Below, in pieces: positions 44,032-53,030 of a stretch of 64,000 nucleotides of DNA. The DNA comes from Dickeya undicola (GTDB lineage Bacteria; Pseudomonadota; Gammaproteobacteria; Enterobacterales; Enterobacteriaceae). Within the stretch, counting starts at the first letter, position 1; the number at the start of each line of letters is the position of its first letter. The stretch is taken from the NCBI RefSeq assembly GCF_000784735.1, contig NZ_JSYG01000034.1:62001-126000 (forward strand). The letters are read 5' to 3'. Both the position numbers and the translations under genes were made by a program. The notes under the pieces are model-generated. The model did not search any database, was not told the origin of the DNA, and saw only the letters and a program-made list of their open reading frames with translations.

Positions 44032-44587
44032 TGTATTACACAGCATCCTGATCGCCAGCTCGCTTTTTGCCGTCAGTATTCCGGCACTGGCGCTGACCGG
44101 AGACACCGAGCAACCCATCCACATCACCTCCGATCAGCAGGCGTTGGATATGCAGGGCAATGTGGTGACGTTCACCGGCAACGTTATTGTCACGCAGGGG
44201 TCAATAAAAGCGCAGGCCGACAAGGTGGTGGTCACTCGCCCTAACGGCCAGCAAGGTCATGAAGTCATTGAAGGTTACGGTAAACCGGCCACCTTCTATC
44301 AAATGCAGGACAACGGCAAGCCGGTCAAAGGCCATTCGCAGAAGATTCGCTACGAGATGGACAAACAGCTGGTCATTCTGACCGGCGACGCTTACCTGGA
44401 GCAGTTGGACAGCAACGTTAAAGGCGACCGCATCACCTATCTGGTGCAACAGCAGCAAATGGAAGCGTTCAGCGACAAAGGCAAACGCGTCACCACCGTG
44501 CTGGTCCCGACGCAGTTGCAGGACAAAGGCACCCAGAACGGTGCCAAGCCCAGTGGCAACACCAGCAAGCCCACCAAACAACAGTGA
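44009..44587 (+). CDS. lptA: LPS transport periplasmic protein LptA
   Basis: LptA polymerises into the periplasmic bridge for LPS. The 192-residue protein has a signal peptide cut after ALA (residue 28) and the OstA domain (PIHITSDQQALDMQGNVVTF, GDAYLEQLDSNVKGDRITY). The C-terminal tail is Thr/Gln/Lys rich and slightly longer than in E. coli (185). It begins inside the end of lptC and is followed 15 bases later by lptB. Confidence 0.96.
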   Translation: MKSNQKINVLHSILIASSLFAVSIPALALTGDTEQPIHITSDQQALDMQGNVVTFTGNVIVTQGSIKAQADKVVVTRPNGQQGHEVIEGYGKPATFYQMQDNGKPVKGHSQKIRYEMDKQLVILTGDAYLEQLDSNVKGDRITYLVQQQQMEAFSDKGKRVTTVLVPTQLQDKGTQNGAKPSGNTSKPTKQQ

Positions 44588-44602
44588 GTAACGCGCTAAC
44601 CC

Positions 44603-45328
44603 ATGGCAACACTAATCGCCGAAAATCTGGCCAAGGCGTATAAAGGCCGCAAAGTGGTGGAAAACGTCAGCCTGACTGTGAATTCGGGTGAAATCGTCGG
44701 GCTGCTTGGGCCTAACGGGGCTGGTAAAACCACCACCTTTTATATGGTTGTGGGTATCGTCCCCCGCGACGAAGGCCGCATCGTGATCGACGATGAGGAC
44801 ATCAGCCTGCTGCCGCTGCATGATCGCGCCCGCCGTGGTATCGGTTATCTGCCGCAGGAAGCCTCGATTTTTCGGCGTCTGAGTGTCTACGACAACCTGA
44901 TGGCGGTGCTGGAAATCAGAAAAGATCTGACCCGCGAGCAGCAGCAGGATCGCGCCAACCAACTGATGGAAGAGTTTCATATTGTTCATCTGCGCGATAG
45001 TTTGGGACAATCACTGTCCGGTGGTGAACGCCGCCGGGTGGAAATCGCCCGGGCGCTGGCCGCCAACCCCAAATTTATCCTGCTCGACGAGCCCTTTGCA
45101 GGGGTAGACCCGATTTCAGTTATCGACATCAAGAAAATCATTGAGCATCTGCGCGATAGTGGGTTGGGTGTGTTGATTACCGACCATAACGTTCGCGAAA
45201 CGCTCGACGTTTGTGAACGCGCTTATATCGTTAGTCAGGGCCAGCTTATTGCCCACGGCTCCCCGATGGATATACTGGCGAATGAGCAGGTAAAACGAGT
45301 CTATCTGGGCGAAGGCTTCCGACTCTGA
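44603..45328 (+). CDS. lptB: LPS export ABC transporter ATP-binding protein LptB
   Basis: LptB powers LPS extraction with LptF and LptG. The 241-residue product has Walker [10 protein letters not shown], the Q-loop LPQEASIF, the ABC signature [15 protein letters not shown], Walker [11 protein letters not shown] and the H-loop ITDHNV. Its length equals E. coli LptB. rpoN follows 49 bases later, as in E. coli. Confidence 0.97.
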   Translation: MATLIAENLAKAYKGRKVVENVSLTVNSGEIVGLLGPNGAGKTTTFYMVVGIVPRDEGRIVIDDEDISLLPLHDRARRGIGYLPQEASIFRRLSVYDNLMAVLEIRKDLTREQQQDRANQLMEEFHIVHLRDSLGQSLSGGERRRVEIARALAANPKFILLDEPFAGVDPISVIDIKKIIEHLRDSGLGVLITDHNVRETLDVCERAYIVSQGQLIAHGSPMDILANEQVKRVYLGEGFRL

Positions 45329-45377
45329 TAACGTCATGTTTTAAGTTGATCATTCAAAAAGGAAGTTAGCGCGCGTT

Positions 45378-46811
45378 ATGAAGCAAGGTTTGCAACTCAG
45401 GCTCAGCCAGCAACTGGCTATGACACCGCAGTTACAGCAGGCCATCCGCCTGCTGCAGTTGTCCACGCTTGAACTCCAGCAGGAAATCCAACAGGCGCTG
45501 GAAAGCAACCCGTTGCTGGAGCAAGCCGATATTCATGACGAAGTGGAAACCCAGGAAAGCAGTGACAGCGAAACGCTGGATACCCGCGAAGCGTTGGAGC
45601 AGAAAGATATGCCCGACGAGCTGCCGCTCGACGCCGCCTGGGATGAAATCTACACCGCGGGTACGCCATCCGGCACCAGCACTGACTACCGCGACGAAGA
45701 GCTGCCTGTCTATCAGGGCGAAACCACCCAGACGCTACAGGATTACCTGATGTGGCAGGTGGAGCTGACGCCGTTTTCCGACACCGATTCCGCCATCGCT
45801 ACGTCTATCGTGGACGCAGTGGACAACACCGGCTACCTGACCGTGTCGCTGGACGATATCCGCGATAGCATCGGTAATGACGAGGTGACGCTGGAAGAAG
45901 TGGAAGCGGTACTCAAGCGCGTGCAGCGCTTTGACCCTGTCGGCGTAGCCGCCCGCGATTTACGCGAATGCCTGTTGGTGCAGCTATCGCAGTTCGACAA
46001 TGGCATTCCCCGTCTGGCTGAGGCCAGGCTCATCGTCAGTGAATACCTTGACTTGCTCGCCAACCATGACTTCCGCACGTTGATCCGCAACAGCCGTCTC
46101 AAGGAAGAGGTGCTGAAAGAAGCGCTGGCGCTGATCCAGTCACTGGATCCGCGTCCGGGGCAGTCGATCAACACCGGCGAATCCGAGTATGTCATTCCGG
46201 ATGTGTTGGTGCGCAAGATGCAAGGCCACTGGACGGTGGAACTCAACACCGACAGCGTGCCGCGGTTGCAGATCAATCAGCAGTACGCCGCGCTTGGCAG
46301 CAGCGCGCGCAACGACAGCGACGGCCAGTTCATCCGCAGTCATTTGCAGGAAGCCCGCTGGCTCATCAAGAGTCTGGAAAGCCGTAACGATACCCTGTTG
46401 AAGGTTACCCGCTGTATCGTGGAACAGCAGCAGGCGTTCTTCGAACACGGCGAAGAATTCATGAAACCCATGGTGCTGGCGGATATCGCCCAGGCCGTGG
46501 ACATGCACGAGTCCACCATTTCCCGCGTAACGACCCAGAAATTTCTGCACAGTCCGCGCGGTATTTTTGAGCTGAAGTATTTCTTTTCCAGCCACGTCAA
46601 CACCGACAACGGAGGTGAGGCGTCATCCACCGCTATCCGTGCGCTGGTCAGGAAACTCATTGCTGCGGAAAACCCCGCTAAACCGCTGAGCGACAGCAAG
46701 TTGACCTCACTGCTTTCCGAACAGGGAATCATTGTGGCCCGCCGTACTGTCGCCAAGTATCGAGAGTCTTTATCTATCCCGCCGTCAAACCAGCGCAAAC
46801 AGCTGGTTTGA
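45378..46811 (+). CDS. rpoN: RNA polymerase sigma-54 factor
   Basis: RpoN directs transcription from -24/-12 promoters with enhancer-binding activators, including many nitrogen genes. The 477-residue protein has the Gln/Leu-rich region I (1-50, [20 protein letters not shown]), an acidic region II (about 50-115), the core-binding and HTH regions ([18 protein letters not shown]), and the RpoN box [10 protein letters not shown] at 454-463. The downstream genes hpf, ptsN, rapZ and npr form the usual rpoN operon. Confidence 0.97.
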   Translation: MKQGLQLRLSQQLAMTPQLQQAIRLLQLSTLELQQEIQQALESNPLLEQADIHDEVETQESSDSETLDTREALEQKDMPDELPLDAAWDEIYTAGTPSGTSTDYRDEELPVYQGETTQTLQDYLMWQVELTPFSDTDSAIATSIVDAVDNTGYLTVSLDDIRDSIGNDEVTLEEVEAVLKRVQRFDPVGVAARDLRECLLVQLSQFDNGIPRLAEARLIVSEYLDLLANHDFRTLIRNSRLKEEVLKEALALIQSLDPRPGQSINTGESEYVIPDVLVRKMQGHWTVELNTDSVPRLQINQQYAALGSSARNDSDGQFIRSHLQEARWLIKSLESRNDTLLKVTRCIVEQQQAFFEHGEEFMKPMVLADIAQAVDMHESTISRVTTQKFLHSPRGIFELKYFFSSHVNTDNGGEASSTAIRALVRKLIAAENPAKPLSDSKLTSLLSEQGIIVARRTVAKYRESLSIPPSNQRKQLV

Positions 46812-46835
46812 CCCCTACATGAGAAGGAAGACGAT

Positions 46836-47123
46836 ATGCAGCTTAACATTACCGGACACCACGTCGAAATTACGGATGCTATGCACGAATTCGTAACCTT
46901 AAAATTCGCCAAACTTGAGCAATACTTTGATCGTATCAATCAGGTGTACGTGGTATTGAAAGTGGAAAAGATCCAGCACATTGCTGATGCCACCATCCAC
47001 GTCAACGGAGGTGAGCTGCACGCCACATCGGAAGCGGGTGATATGTATGCCGCCATTGATCTGTTGATCGACAAGCTGGCAAGGCAGTTAAACAAACATA
47101 AGGATAAACTGAAACAGCACTGA
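46836..47123 (+). CDS. hpf: Ribosome hibernation promoting factor, short form
   Basis: HPF binds 30S subunits and promotes 100S ribosome dimers in stationary phase. At 95 residues it is the short gamma-proteobacterial form. The sequence MQLNITGHHVEITDAMHEFV, then LKVEKIQHIADATIHVNGGEL and YAAIDLLIDKLARQLNKHKD matches E. coli YhbH. GAAGGAAG lies ahead of the ATG. It sits directly after rpoN. Confidence 0.96.
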   Translation: MQLNITGHHVEITDAMHEFVTLKFAKLEQYFDRINQVYVVLKVEKIQHIADATIHVNGGELHATSEAGDMYAAIDLLIDKLARQLNKHKDKLKQH

Positions 47124-47214
47124 TCTTGCCGTTTCAGGTGCAGGGACAGCAACCGGCCTGTCATAGGTGGCGGGCCGGTAACCGAAGGCAACAGTGTCGT
47201 TAAGTGAACGTATC

Positions 47215-47703
47215 ATGAACAACGAGCCCGTTATGCAACTTAGCGCCGTCCTCCGTAAGGAGTGCACGCGCAGCGCCGTCCACTGCCAGAGCAAAAAGCG
47301 CGCCCTGGAAATCATCAGCGAACTGGCCGCCAGGCAGCTCAACCTGCCGCCGCAAATGGTGTTTGAAGCGATCCTGACGCGGGAGCGCATGGGCAGTACC
47401 GGTATAGGTAATGGCATTGCCATTCCGCACGGCAAGCTGGAAGATGAGAATACGCTGGGCGCGGTTGGTGTCTTTATCCAGCTGGAGCAGCCGATCGCCT
47501 TTGACGCTATCGACAACCAACCGGTCGACCTGCTTTTTGCCTTGCTGGTTCCCGCTGAACAATGTAAAACCCATTTACATACTTTGTCGCTCGTCGCCAA
47601 ACGGCTGGCGGATAAAACCGTATGCAAGCGGCTGCGCGCCGCACAAAGCGACGAAGAACTGTATCAGATCATGACGGAAGCGGACCTGCCCGACCAGCCT
47701 TGA
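47215..47703 (+). CDS. ptsN: PTS IIA-like nitrogen regulatory protein PtsN
   Basis: PtsN (EIIA-Ntr) is the output protein of the nitrogen phosphotransferase branch and controls potassium and other targets by its phosphorylation state. The 162-residue protein has the phosphorylatable His72 in GIAIPHGK, plus RERMGSTGIGNG and THLHTLSLVAKRLADK. The ATG at 47215 matches the E. coli N-terminus. A GTG at 47194, five bases after AAGG, is a possible alternative giving 169 residues. Confidence 0.95.
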   Translation: MNNEPVMQLSAVLRKECTRSAVHCQSKKRALEIISELAARQLNLPPQMVFEAILTRERMGSTGIGNGIAIPHGKLEDENTLGAVGVFIQLEQPIAFDAIDNQPVDLLFALLVPAEQCKTHLHTLSLVAKRLADKTVCKRLRAAQSDEELYQIMTEADLPDQP

Positions 47704-47793
47704 CGGCTGGCAGCACCGGTTTCGATTGCTATCCACAACACGCGTAACAGCAGGCACGAGCCTGACAGGATGCCGGCCCGGCCGGGAAAACAA

Positions 47794-47805
47794 AGTTAGC
47801 TAACT
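47794..47805 (+). other. 12-bp palindrome between ptsN and rapZ
   Basis: AGTTAGCTAACT is self-complementary and lies 47 bases before the rapZ ATG, in a 148-base spacer. It may be a regulator site or a small mRNA hairpin. Confidence 0.35.
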
Positions 47806-47851
47806 GTGGCGGTGGACATTCACCATCCCGCTGCCAGGGGGGAGTCGTCAG

Positions 47852-48706
47852 ATGGTGCTGATGATTGTCAGTGGTCGTTCAGGTTCGGGGAAATCCGTAG
47901 CCCTACGCGCGCTGGAAGACATGGGTTTCTATTGTGTGGATAACCTGCCGGTGGTGCTGTTGCCCGAGTTGGCGCACACACTGGCGGAACGGAATATCTC
48001 CGCGGCGGTCAGCATTGACGTGCGTAACCTGCCGGAAACGCCGGAAGTGCTGGAACATGCCTTGACCCGCCTGCCACAGAGTTTCTCTCCCCAACTGCTG
48101 TTTTTGGACACCGATCGCAATACGCTGATTCGGCGTTACAGCGACACCCGTCGTCTGCACCCACTCTCCAGCAAAAACCTGTCGCTGGAAAGTGCTATCG
48201 ATGAAGAAAACGATCTGCTGGAGCCGTTGCGCTCGCGTGCCGATCTGATCATCGATACCTCGGAGATGTCGGTGCACGAACTGGCAGAAATGCTGCGTAC
48301 CCGTTTACTGGGTAAACGCGAGCGCGAACTAACGATGGTATTCGAGTCATTCGGCTACAAGCACGGTATCCCGATAGATGCGGACTACGTGTTTGACGTG
48401 CGTTTCCTGCCTAACCCGCACTGGGACCCGAAACTGCGCCCGATGACAGGCCTGGATAAACCGGTGGCTGCGTTTCTAGACAGGCACACCGAAGTCCACA
48501 ACTTCATTTACCAGACCCGTAGCTACCTGGAACTGTGGCTGCCGATGTTGGAAACCAACAACCGCAGTTACCTGACCGTCGCTATCGGTTGTACCGGTGG
48601 GAAGCACCGTTCTGTTTACATCGCCGAGCAACTGGCGGATTACTTTCGCTCCCGTGGCAAGAACGTGCAATCTCGCCACCGTACGCTGGAAAAACGTAAA
48701 TCATGA
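47852..48706 (+). CDS. rapZ: RNase adapter protein RapZ
   Basis: RapZ senses glucosamine 6-phosphate and presents the small RNA GlmZ to RNase E. The 284-residue protein has the E. coli length, a Walker A GRSGSGKS (8-15), a Walker-B-like region, and the conserved C-terminal RNA-binding domain ([16 protein letters not shown], ending in the basic [10 protein letters not shown]). GGGAG lies seven bases before the ATG. It overlaps npr in an ATGA. Confidence 0.97.
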   Translation: MVLMIVSGRSGSGKSVALRALEDMGFYCVDNLPVVLLPELAHTLAERNISAAVSIDVRNLPETPEVLEHALTRLPQSFSPQLLFLDTDRNTLIRRYSDTRRLHPLSSKNLSLESAIDEENDLLEPLRSRADLIIDTSEMSVHELAEMLRTRLLGKRERELTMVFESFGYKHGIPIDADYVFDVRFLPNPHWDPKLRPMTGLDKPVAAFLDRHTEVHNFIYQTRSYLELWLPMLETNNRSYLTVAIGCTGGKHRSVYIAEQLADYFRSRGKNVQSRHRTLEKRKS

Positions 48707-48975
48707 CCGTCAGGCAAACCGTTGAAGTAAAAAACCGTCTGGGGATGCACGCCCGCCCAGCCATGAAATTGTTCGAGCTGGTGCAAAGTTTTGACGCAGA
48801 GGTGTTGCTACGCAATGAAAGTGGCACCGAAGCCGACGCCAGCAGCGTTATCGCCATGTTGATGTTGGATTCGGCCAAAGGGCGTCATATCGAGGTGGAA
48901 GCTACCGGCCCGGATGAAGAACAGGCGCTGGCGGCGGTCATTCAGCTGTTTGAAGCCGGGTTTGACGAGGATTAA
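48703..48975 (+). CDS. npr: Phosphocarrier protein NPr
   Basis: NPr (PtsO) passes phosphate from EI-Ntr to PtsN. The 90-residue HPr-like protein has the active-site His16 in [12 protein letters not shown] and the regulatory-helix region [15 protein letters not shown]. Its start overlaps rapZ. It ends the rpoN operon in E. coli; here rnk follows in place of yrbL or mtgA. Confidence 0.96.
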   Translation: MTVRQTVEVKNRLGMHARPAMKLFELVQSFDAEVLLRNESGTEADASSVIAMLMLDSAKGRHIEVEATGPDEEQALAAVIQLFEAGFDED

Positions 48976-49045
48976 TCTGCCAGACATTCTCCTGCCGGAG
49001 TGAGTTCCTATGCTTGCTCCCAATCGCTTTCTTTTTCTCTGGTAA

Positions 49046-49087
49046 GTTTTTATCTGTGCCGCGTTTTTATCTGTGGTGAGTTTTTAT
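49046..49087 (+). repeat. 17-bp period tandem repeat upstream of rnk
   Basis: GTTTTTATCTGTG occurs at 49046-49058 and again at 49063-49075; a third, partial copy GTTTTTAT is at 49080-49087. All three start 17 bases apart. They lie in the 214-base npr-rnk spacer, which otherwise shows no gene. Confidence 0.6.
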
Positions 49088-49189
49088 GCGGTAAGTTCCC
49101 TGCATCCCTGCTACCATCAGATTAACTTATGACCCTGCCCTTCGTGGCGGGGGCGTTGTTGTCTGCTATTGCAAAAACTGGAGAGACAT

Positions 49190-49600
49190 ATGGATAAACC
49201 GCACCTGACGATTAGCGAGCTGGATGCCGAACGCCTGGATGCGCTGCTGGAGCAACCCGCTTTTGCCGATACAGAGGTGGCTCAGGCCCTGAGTGAAGAA
49301 CTGGACCGGGCGGATATCGTCCAGCCAGTCGAAATTCCGGCCGATGTGGTTACCATGAACAGCCGGGTTCGGTTCCGCGACCTGCTCACGACGGAAGAAC
49401 ATATCCGCACGCTGGTCTATCCGGCCAGCCTGAAAGACAGCCGGGAACAGATCTCGGTCATGGCACCACTTGGCGCTGCGCTGCTCGGTATGCATATCGG
49501 CAACAGCATCGCCTGGCCGTTACCAAATGGTGAAGAAACGCGGATTGAAGTGATCGAACTGCTCTATCAGCCGGAAGCGGCAGGCGAATACCACCGCTGA
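49190..49600 (+). CDS. rnk: Regulator of nucleoside diphosphate kinase Rnk
   Basis: Rnk is a GreA-like RNA-polymerase-binding protein. The 136-residue product has the E. coli length, an N-terminal coiled-coil ([18 protein letters not shown], shorter than in GreA) and the FKBP-like C-terminal half ([42 protein letters not shown]). GGAGA lies before the ATG at 49190. In E. coli rnk is elsewhere, next to rna; here it follows npr after a repeat-bearing spacer. Confidence 0.94.
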   Translation: MDKPHLTISELDAERLDALLEQPAFADTEVAQALSEELDRADIVQPVEIPADVVTMNSRVRFRDLLTTEEHIRTLVYPASLKDSREQISVMAPLGAALLGMHIGNSIAWPLPNGEETRIEVIELLYQPEAAGEYHR

Positions 49601-49621
49601 TAAGCGGTGACAGTGCTGAAC

Positions 49622-49646
49622 GACTGCCCTGAATCTCCGGGCAGTC
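49622..49646 (+). terminator. Hairpin between convergent rnk and pmbA
   Basis: GACTGCCC and GGGCAGTC form an 8-bp stem with a 9-base loop, 21 bases after the rnk stop. No adjacent T run exists on either strand, so strength is uncertain. Confidence 0.55.
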
Positions 49647-49664
49647 GATATCGTTAAAAAAACC

Positions 49665-51005
49665 TTACACCCCGGCAATCTTCATCGATGGTAACAAAAC
49701 CGAACCGCACTGGATGTTGCTACGCGTCTCGATATCATCACCGATGGTCACCATGTTACGCAGCATATCTTTCAGGTTGCCAGCAATAGTGATTTCGCTC
49801 ACTGGATACTGAATTTCGCCGTTCTCCACCCAGAATCCGGCCGCACCACGGGAATAATCCCCGGTTACCGCACTCACGCCTTGCCCCATCAGGCTGGTGA
49901 CCAGCAGCCCGGTGCCCATTTCCTTCAACATGCCGTCAAAGTCCAGCCCGCGCCCGGCAATACGCCAGTTATGAATCCCACCCGCATGGCCGGTACTTTT
50001 CATGCCCAATTTACGACCGGCATACGTGGTCAACAGCCAGGTTTGCAATACGCCATCTCTGACAATATCACGCTGCTCGGTACGAACCCCTTCACTGTCG
50101 AATGGGGTGGACGCTAATCCTTTACGTAAATGCGGCAGTTCCTGAATAGTCAGCCATTCCGGCAGAATCTGTTTGCCGAGACTATCCAGCAGGAAGGTAG
50201 ATTTACGGTAAACGCTACTGCCGCTGATGGCACCAACCAGATGGCCGAACAATCCGGTCGCTACCTCGGCGGAGAACATCACTGGCGCTTCCATGGTGGC
50301 CAGTTTACGCGGCGACAGGCGTGCCAGCGTCCGGCGGGCGCACTCTTCCCCAACCCACGTCGGCGAGCTTAGGTCGCCCAGCGCACGGCCGATGGTGTAA
50401 GCGTAATCGCGCTCCATCTCGCCGTTGTGCTCGGCAATCACACTGACCGACATGGAGTGTCGGCTGGAGCAGTAGCTTTGCAGCATACCGTGGCTGTTGC
50501 CGAATACCTTGATACCGTAGTGACTGTTGAAGCTGCCGCCCTCGGTGTTGGTGATGCGCTTGTCAGCTTTCAGCGCCGCTTGTTCAGCAGCTGCTGCCAA
50601 TTCGATGCCGCGATCGGCGTCCAGCTCTGCTGGGTGGAACAAGTCCAGATCCGGTGCCTCAAACGCCAGCAGATCTTTGTCCGCCGGGCCAGAGCATGGG
50701 TCAACCGACGTGTAACGGGCAATATCCAACGCCGCCTGCACCGTGCGGGCAATGGCATCCGGGCTCATGTCGGTAGACGACGCGCTGCCCTTACGCTGTT
50801 GATAGTAGACGGTAATACCGAGCGCACCGTCACTGTTGAATTCGACGTTTTCAACTTCACCATACCGGGAGCTGACGCTGATCCCCGTTGTTTTCGTGAC
50901 GGCAACTTCCGCCGCATCAGAACCGGCACGGGCCAATTCCAGCGCCTGCGATACCGCCTGTTCCAGCACTTTACGCTGTTCTGCAACCTGAGTGATTATT
51001 GTCAT
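49665..51005 (-). CDS. pmbA: Metalloprotease subunit PmbA (TldE)
   Basis: PmbA forms a heterodimer with TldD that degrades unstructured peptides and matures microcin B17; TldE itself lacks the HExxxH zinc motif. The 446-residue protein shows the family core [53 protein letters not shown] and [20 protein letters not shown]. The start at 51005 matches the E. coli region; the open frame to 51053 was not used. It is divergent from darP, as in E. coli. Confidence 0.96.
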   Translation of the reverse strand: MTIITQVAEQRKVLEQAVSQALELARAGSDAAEVAVTKTTGISVSSRYGEVENVEFNSDGALGITVYYQQRKGSASSTDMSPDAIARTVQAALDIARYTSVDPCSGPADKDLLAFEAPDLDLFHPAELDADRGIELAAAAEQAALKADKRITNTEGGSFNSHYGIKVFGNSHGMLQSYCSSRHSMSVSVIAEHNGEMERDYAYTIGRALGDLSSPTWVGEECARRTLARLSPRKLATMEAPVMFSAEVATGLFGHLVGAISGSSVYRKSTFLLDSLGKQILPEWLTIQELPHLRKGLASTPFDSEGVRTEQRDIVRDGVLQTWLLTTYAGRKLGMKSTGHAGGIHNWRIAGRGLDFDGMLKEMGTGLLVTSLMGQGVSAVTGDYSRGAAGFWVENGEIQYPVSEITIAGNLKDMLRNMVTIGDDIETRSNIQCGSVLLPSMKIAGV

Positions 51006-51195
51006 CGATTTGCCATAATGAGTGAGAAAACATTCAGATAATCCATGATGCAACGAATGCTGTCCGCCTGCTATTCGTCACCTTACCTCAGACGTAAAAT
51101 GAGGTAGTCTGTGATTGAGTCTAACAGGATCGGCGGACAATTTCGCACAAAGCCCATAACCTGATAGGATCAGCCTCTTTTATTGGGGAGCCACG

Positions 51196-51744
51196 ATGAA
51201 CAAACATCCCGAAGACTGGCAGGATGACGTCCCGGACGCCAGCCAGGACGATGAAGACGAAGAGATAATTTGGGTCAGCAAAAGCGAAATCAAACGCGAT
51301 GCTGAAGCCCTGAAAGCGCTGGGCACCGAGCTGGTTGAGCTGGGTAAGAACGCGCTGGAGCGCATCCCGCTGGATGAAGACCTGCGTGCCGCGATTGAAC
51401 TGGCACAGCGCATCACCAAGGAAGGCCGCCGCCGTCAGTTGCAGCTGATTGGCAAGATGCTGCGCGCCCGCGACCCGGAGCCCATCCAGACCGCGCTGGA
51501 CAAGCTGCGCAACCGTCACAACCAGCAGGTGTCGCTGTTCCACAAACTGGAGCAGTTGCGCGACCGGTTGGTAAACGAGGGCGACGGCGCGATTCCGGAC
51601 ATCCTGGCGCTTTATCCGCAGGCCGACCGCCAGCAACTGCGCTCGCTGGTGCGTAACGCTCAGAAAGAAAAAGCCGCTAATAAGCCGTCCAAATCAGCCC
51701 GGCAGATTTTCCAGTATCTGCGCGAACTGGCGGAAGCTGAATAA
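51196..51744 (+). CDS. darP: Dual-action ribosomal maturation protein DarP
   Basis: DarP (YjgA, DUF615) aids late assembly of the 50S subunit. The 182-residue alpha-helical protein starts with an acidic N-terminus ([18 protein letters not shown]), then [19 protein letters not shown] and the basic core [26 protein letters not shown] lies ahead of the ATG. The length matches E. coli (183). Confidence 0.95.
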   Translation: MNKHPEDWQDDVPDASQDDEDEEIIWVSKSEIKRDAEALKALGTELVELGKNALERIPLDEDLRAAIELAQRITKEGRRRQLQLIGKMLRARDPEPIQTALDKLRNRHNQQVSLFHKLEQLRDRLVNEGDGAIPDILALYPQADRQQLRSLVRNAQKEKAANKPSKSARQIFQYLRELAEAE

Positions 51745-51752
51745 TTTCAGGC

Positions 51753-51777
51753 AGGCACCTTCCGGTGCCTACTTTTT
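51753..51777 (+). terminator. Terminator after darP
   Basis: AGGCACC and GGTGCCT form a 7-bp stem with loop TTCC, followed by ACTTTTT. It touches the end of the convergent LysE-type gene. Confidence 0.8.
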
Positions 51778-52402
51778 ATTTGGTTGACGCCACCAGCGCG
51801 GAGCCGGCGAAAATGAACAGGGTGCCGGTGGCGCGGTTGAACAACCGCAGGCGACGCGGATGGGCAAACAGCGCCGATACGCGGTGACCCATGCAGGCGT
51901 AAGTAAACATGATGCTGAAATCCAGCACCACCCAGGTAAGCGCCAGCAATGCAAACTGCATGGCTTGCGGGGCGCTGGTATCAATAAAATTGGGAAACAG
52001 GGCGGCAAAAAACAGAATATCTTTGGGATTACTGACCCCCACCATAAAACCGTGGCGATAAAGACCTAACACCCCCGGGGCCGTTTCATCAGCCTCCGCT
52101 GACGGCGTCAGAGAATCCTCCCGTGCCCGCCAGGCAGAAATACCGAGCCAGATCAGGTAGAACGCCCCAACCACTTTCAGCACCAGAAACGCCGTCGCCG
52201 ACGCGGCCAGAATCGCGCCCAGTCCCAATGCCGATGCCGTCATCAATACCAGCGAACCGGTCGCACCGCCCAGAATCGTCGCCAGCGCGCGCCGTTGTCC
52301 GTAACGCAGGCCATGCGCCATACTGAGCAGCGCCGATGGACCCGGTACGGCGATCAGCACGGCAATAACACCGAGGTAAACCAGCCAAAGATGCAAAGTC
52401 AT
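51776..52402 (-). CDS. LysE/RhtB family amino-acid exporter
   Basis: This 208-residue inner-membrane protein has about six hydrophobic segments and the LysE-family signature near the N-terminus (AVPGPSALLSMAHGLRYGQR, then LGGATGSLV) and the middle motif FYLIWLGISAWR, then GVSNPKDILFFAALFPNFI. The family exports amino acids such as homoserine, threonine, leucine or lysine. The substrate cannot be told from sequence. It lies between darP and a DUF1543 gene, a pair not found at this place in E. coli. Confidence 0.88.
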   Translation of the reverse strand: MTLHLWLVYLGVIAVLIAVPGPSALLSMAHGLRYGQRRALATILGGATGSLVLMTASALGLGAILAASATAFLVLKVVGAFYLIWLGISAWRAREDSLTPSAEADETAPGVLGLYRHGFMVGVSNPKDILFFAALFPNFIDTSAPQAMQFALLALTWVVLDFSIMFTYACMGHRVSALFAHPRRLRLFNRATGTLFIFAGSALVASTK

Positions 52403-52518
52403 TAATTCTGTCTTCCGTTGATGTCAATTTATCTTACAAGCGGTTAAGGTAACGTTTTCGTTATATTATTTTAAACACAACGAAATAGCAGACCACAACC
52501 CGAAGAGACTGCTCCCAC

Positions 52519-53019
52519 ATGCCAACGCTATTTATGTATTACGTGGGCGGACGCGCCCAGGGTGCCAACATCGAACTGCATGACGTCCAGTTTGCCGCCG
52601 TGGAACGCCCCGAAGACGGATTTTCTCTGCTGAAAGCCAACTGGTTCGGCGATAAAAGCCAGGTCCATGTCGATAGCTACACCCCCTGTCAGTGGGCGGA
52701 CGGCTATGATATCACGCTCAGCAGCCAGCCGTTTCATGGGCGAGAAAAACTCTGGTTCGTCAATATGGGGGGATATCTGCCGAGCAACCCGGCGGAAGTG
52801 CATCAGTTTGGGCTGTTTGTCGCAACGAATGCAGAACAGGCCAAACAGCACGCCAAAGCGGTGCTGCTGACCGAGGTATTCCAGCAGCACAAAGACGACC
52901 TGCGCGATGTAGACGACTGCCTGCCACTCACCCTGCTGGACCGCTGGCACATTCACCTGAACGCCAACCCGACCGGTCGCGTATTACCGCCGCAGTGGCA
53001 GGGCTATCACCCGCTATAA
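52519..53019 (+). CDS. DUF1543 domain-containing protein
   Basis: The 166-residue soluble protein fits the DUF1543 family: FMYYVGGRAQGANIELHDVQ at the N-terminus, LLKANWFGDKSQVHVDSY, and KLWFVNMGGYLPSNPAEVHQ. It has no signal peptide or membrane segment. Its function is unknown. It is divergent from the LysE-type exporter across 116 bases and ends 11 bases from the convergent aaeB, leaving no room for a separate terminator. Confidence 0.82.
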   Translation: MPTLFMYYVGGRAQGANIELHDVQFAAVERPEDGFSLLKANWFGDKSQVHVDSYTPCQWADGYDITLSSQPFHGREKLWFVNMGGYLPSNPAEVHQFGLFVATNAEQAKQHAKAVLLTEVFQQHKDDLRDVDDCLPLTLLDRWHIHLNANPTGRVLPPQWQGYHPL

Positions 53020-53030
53020 TCGCTTCCCGG

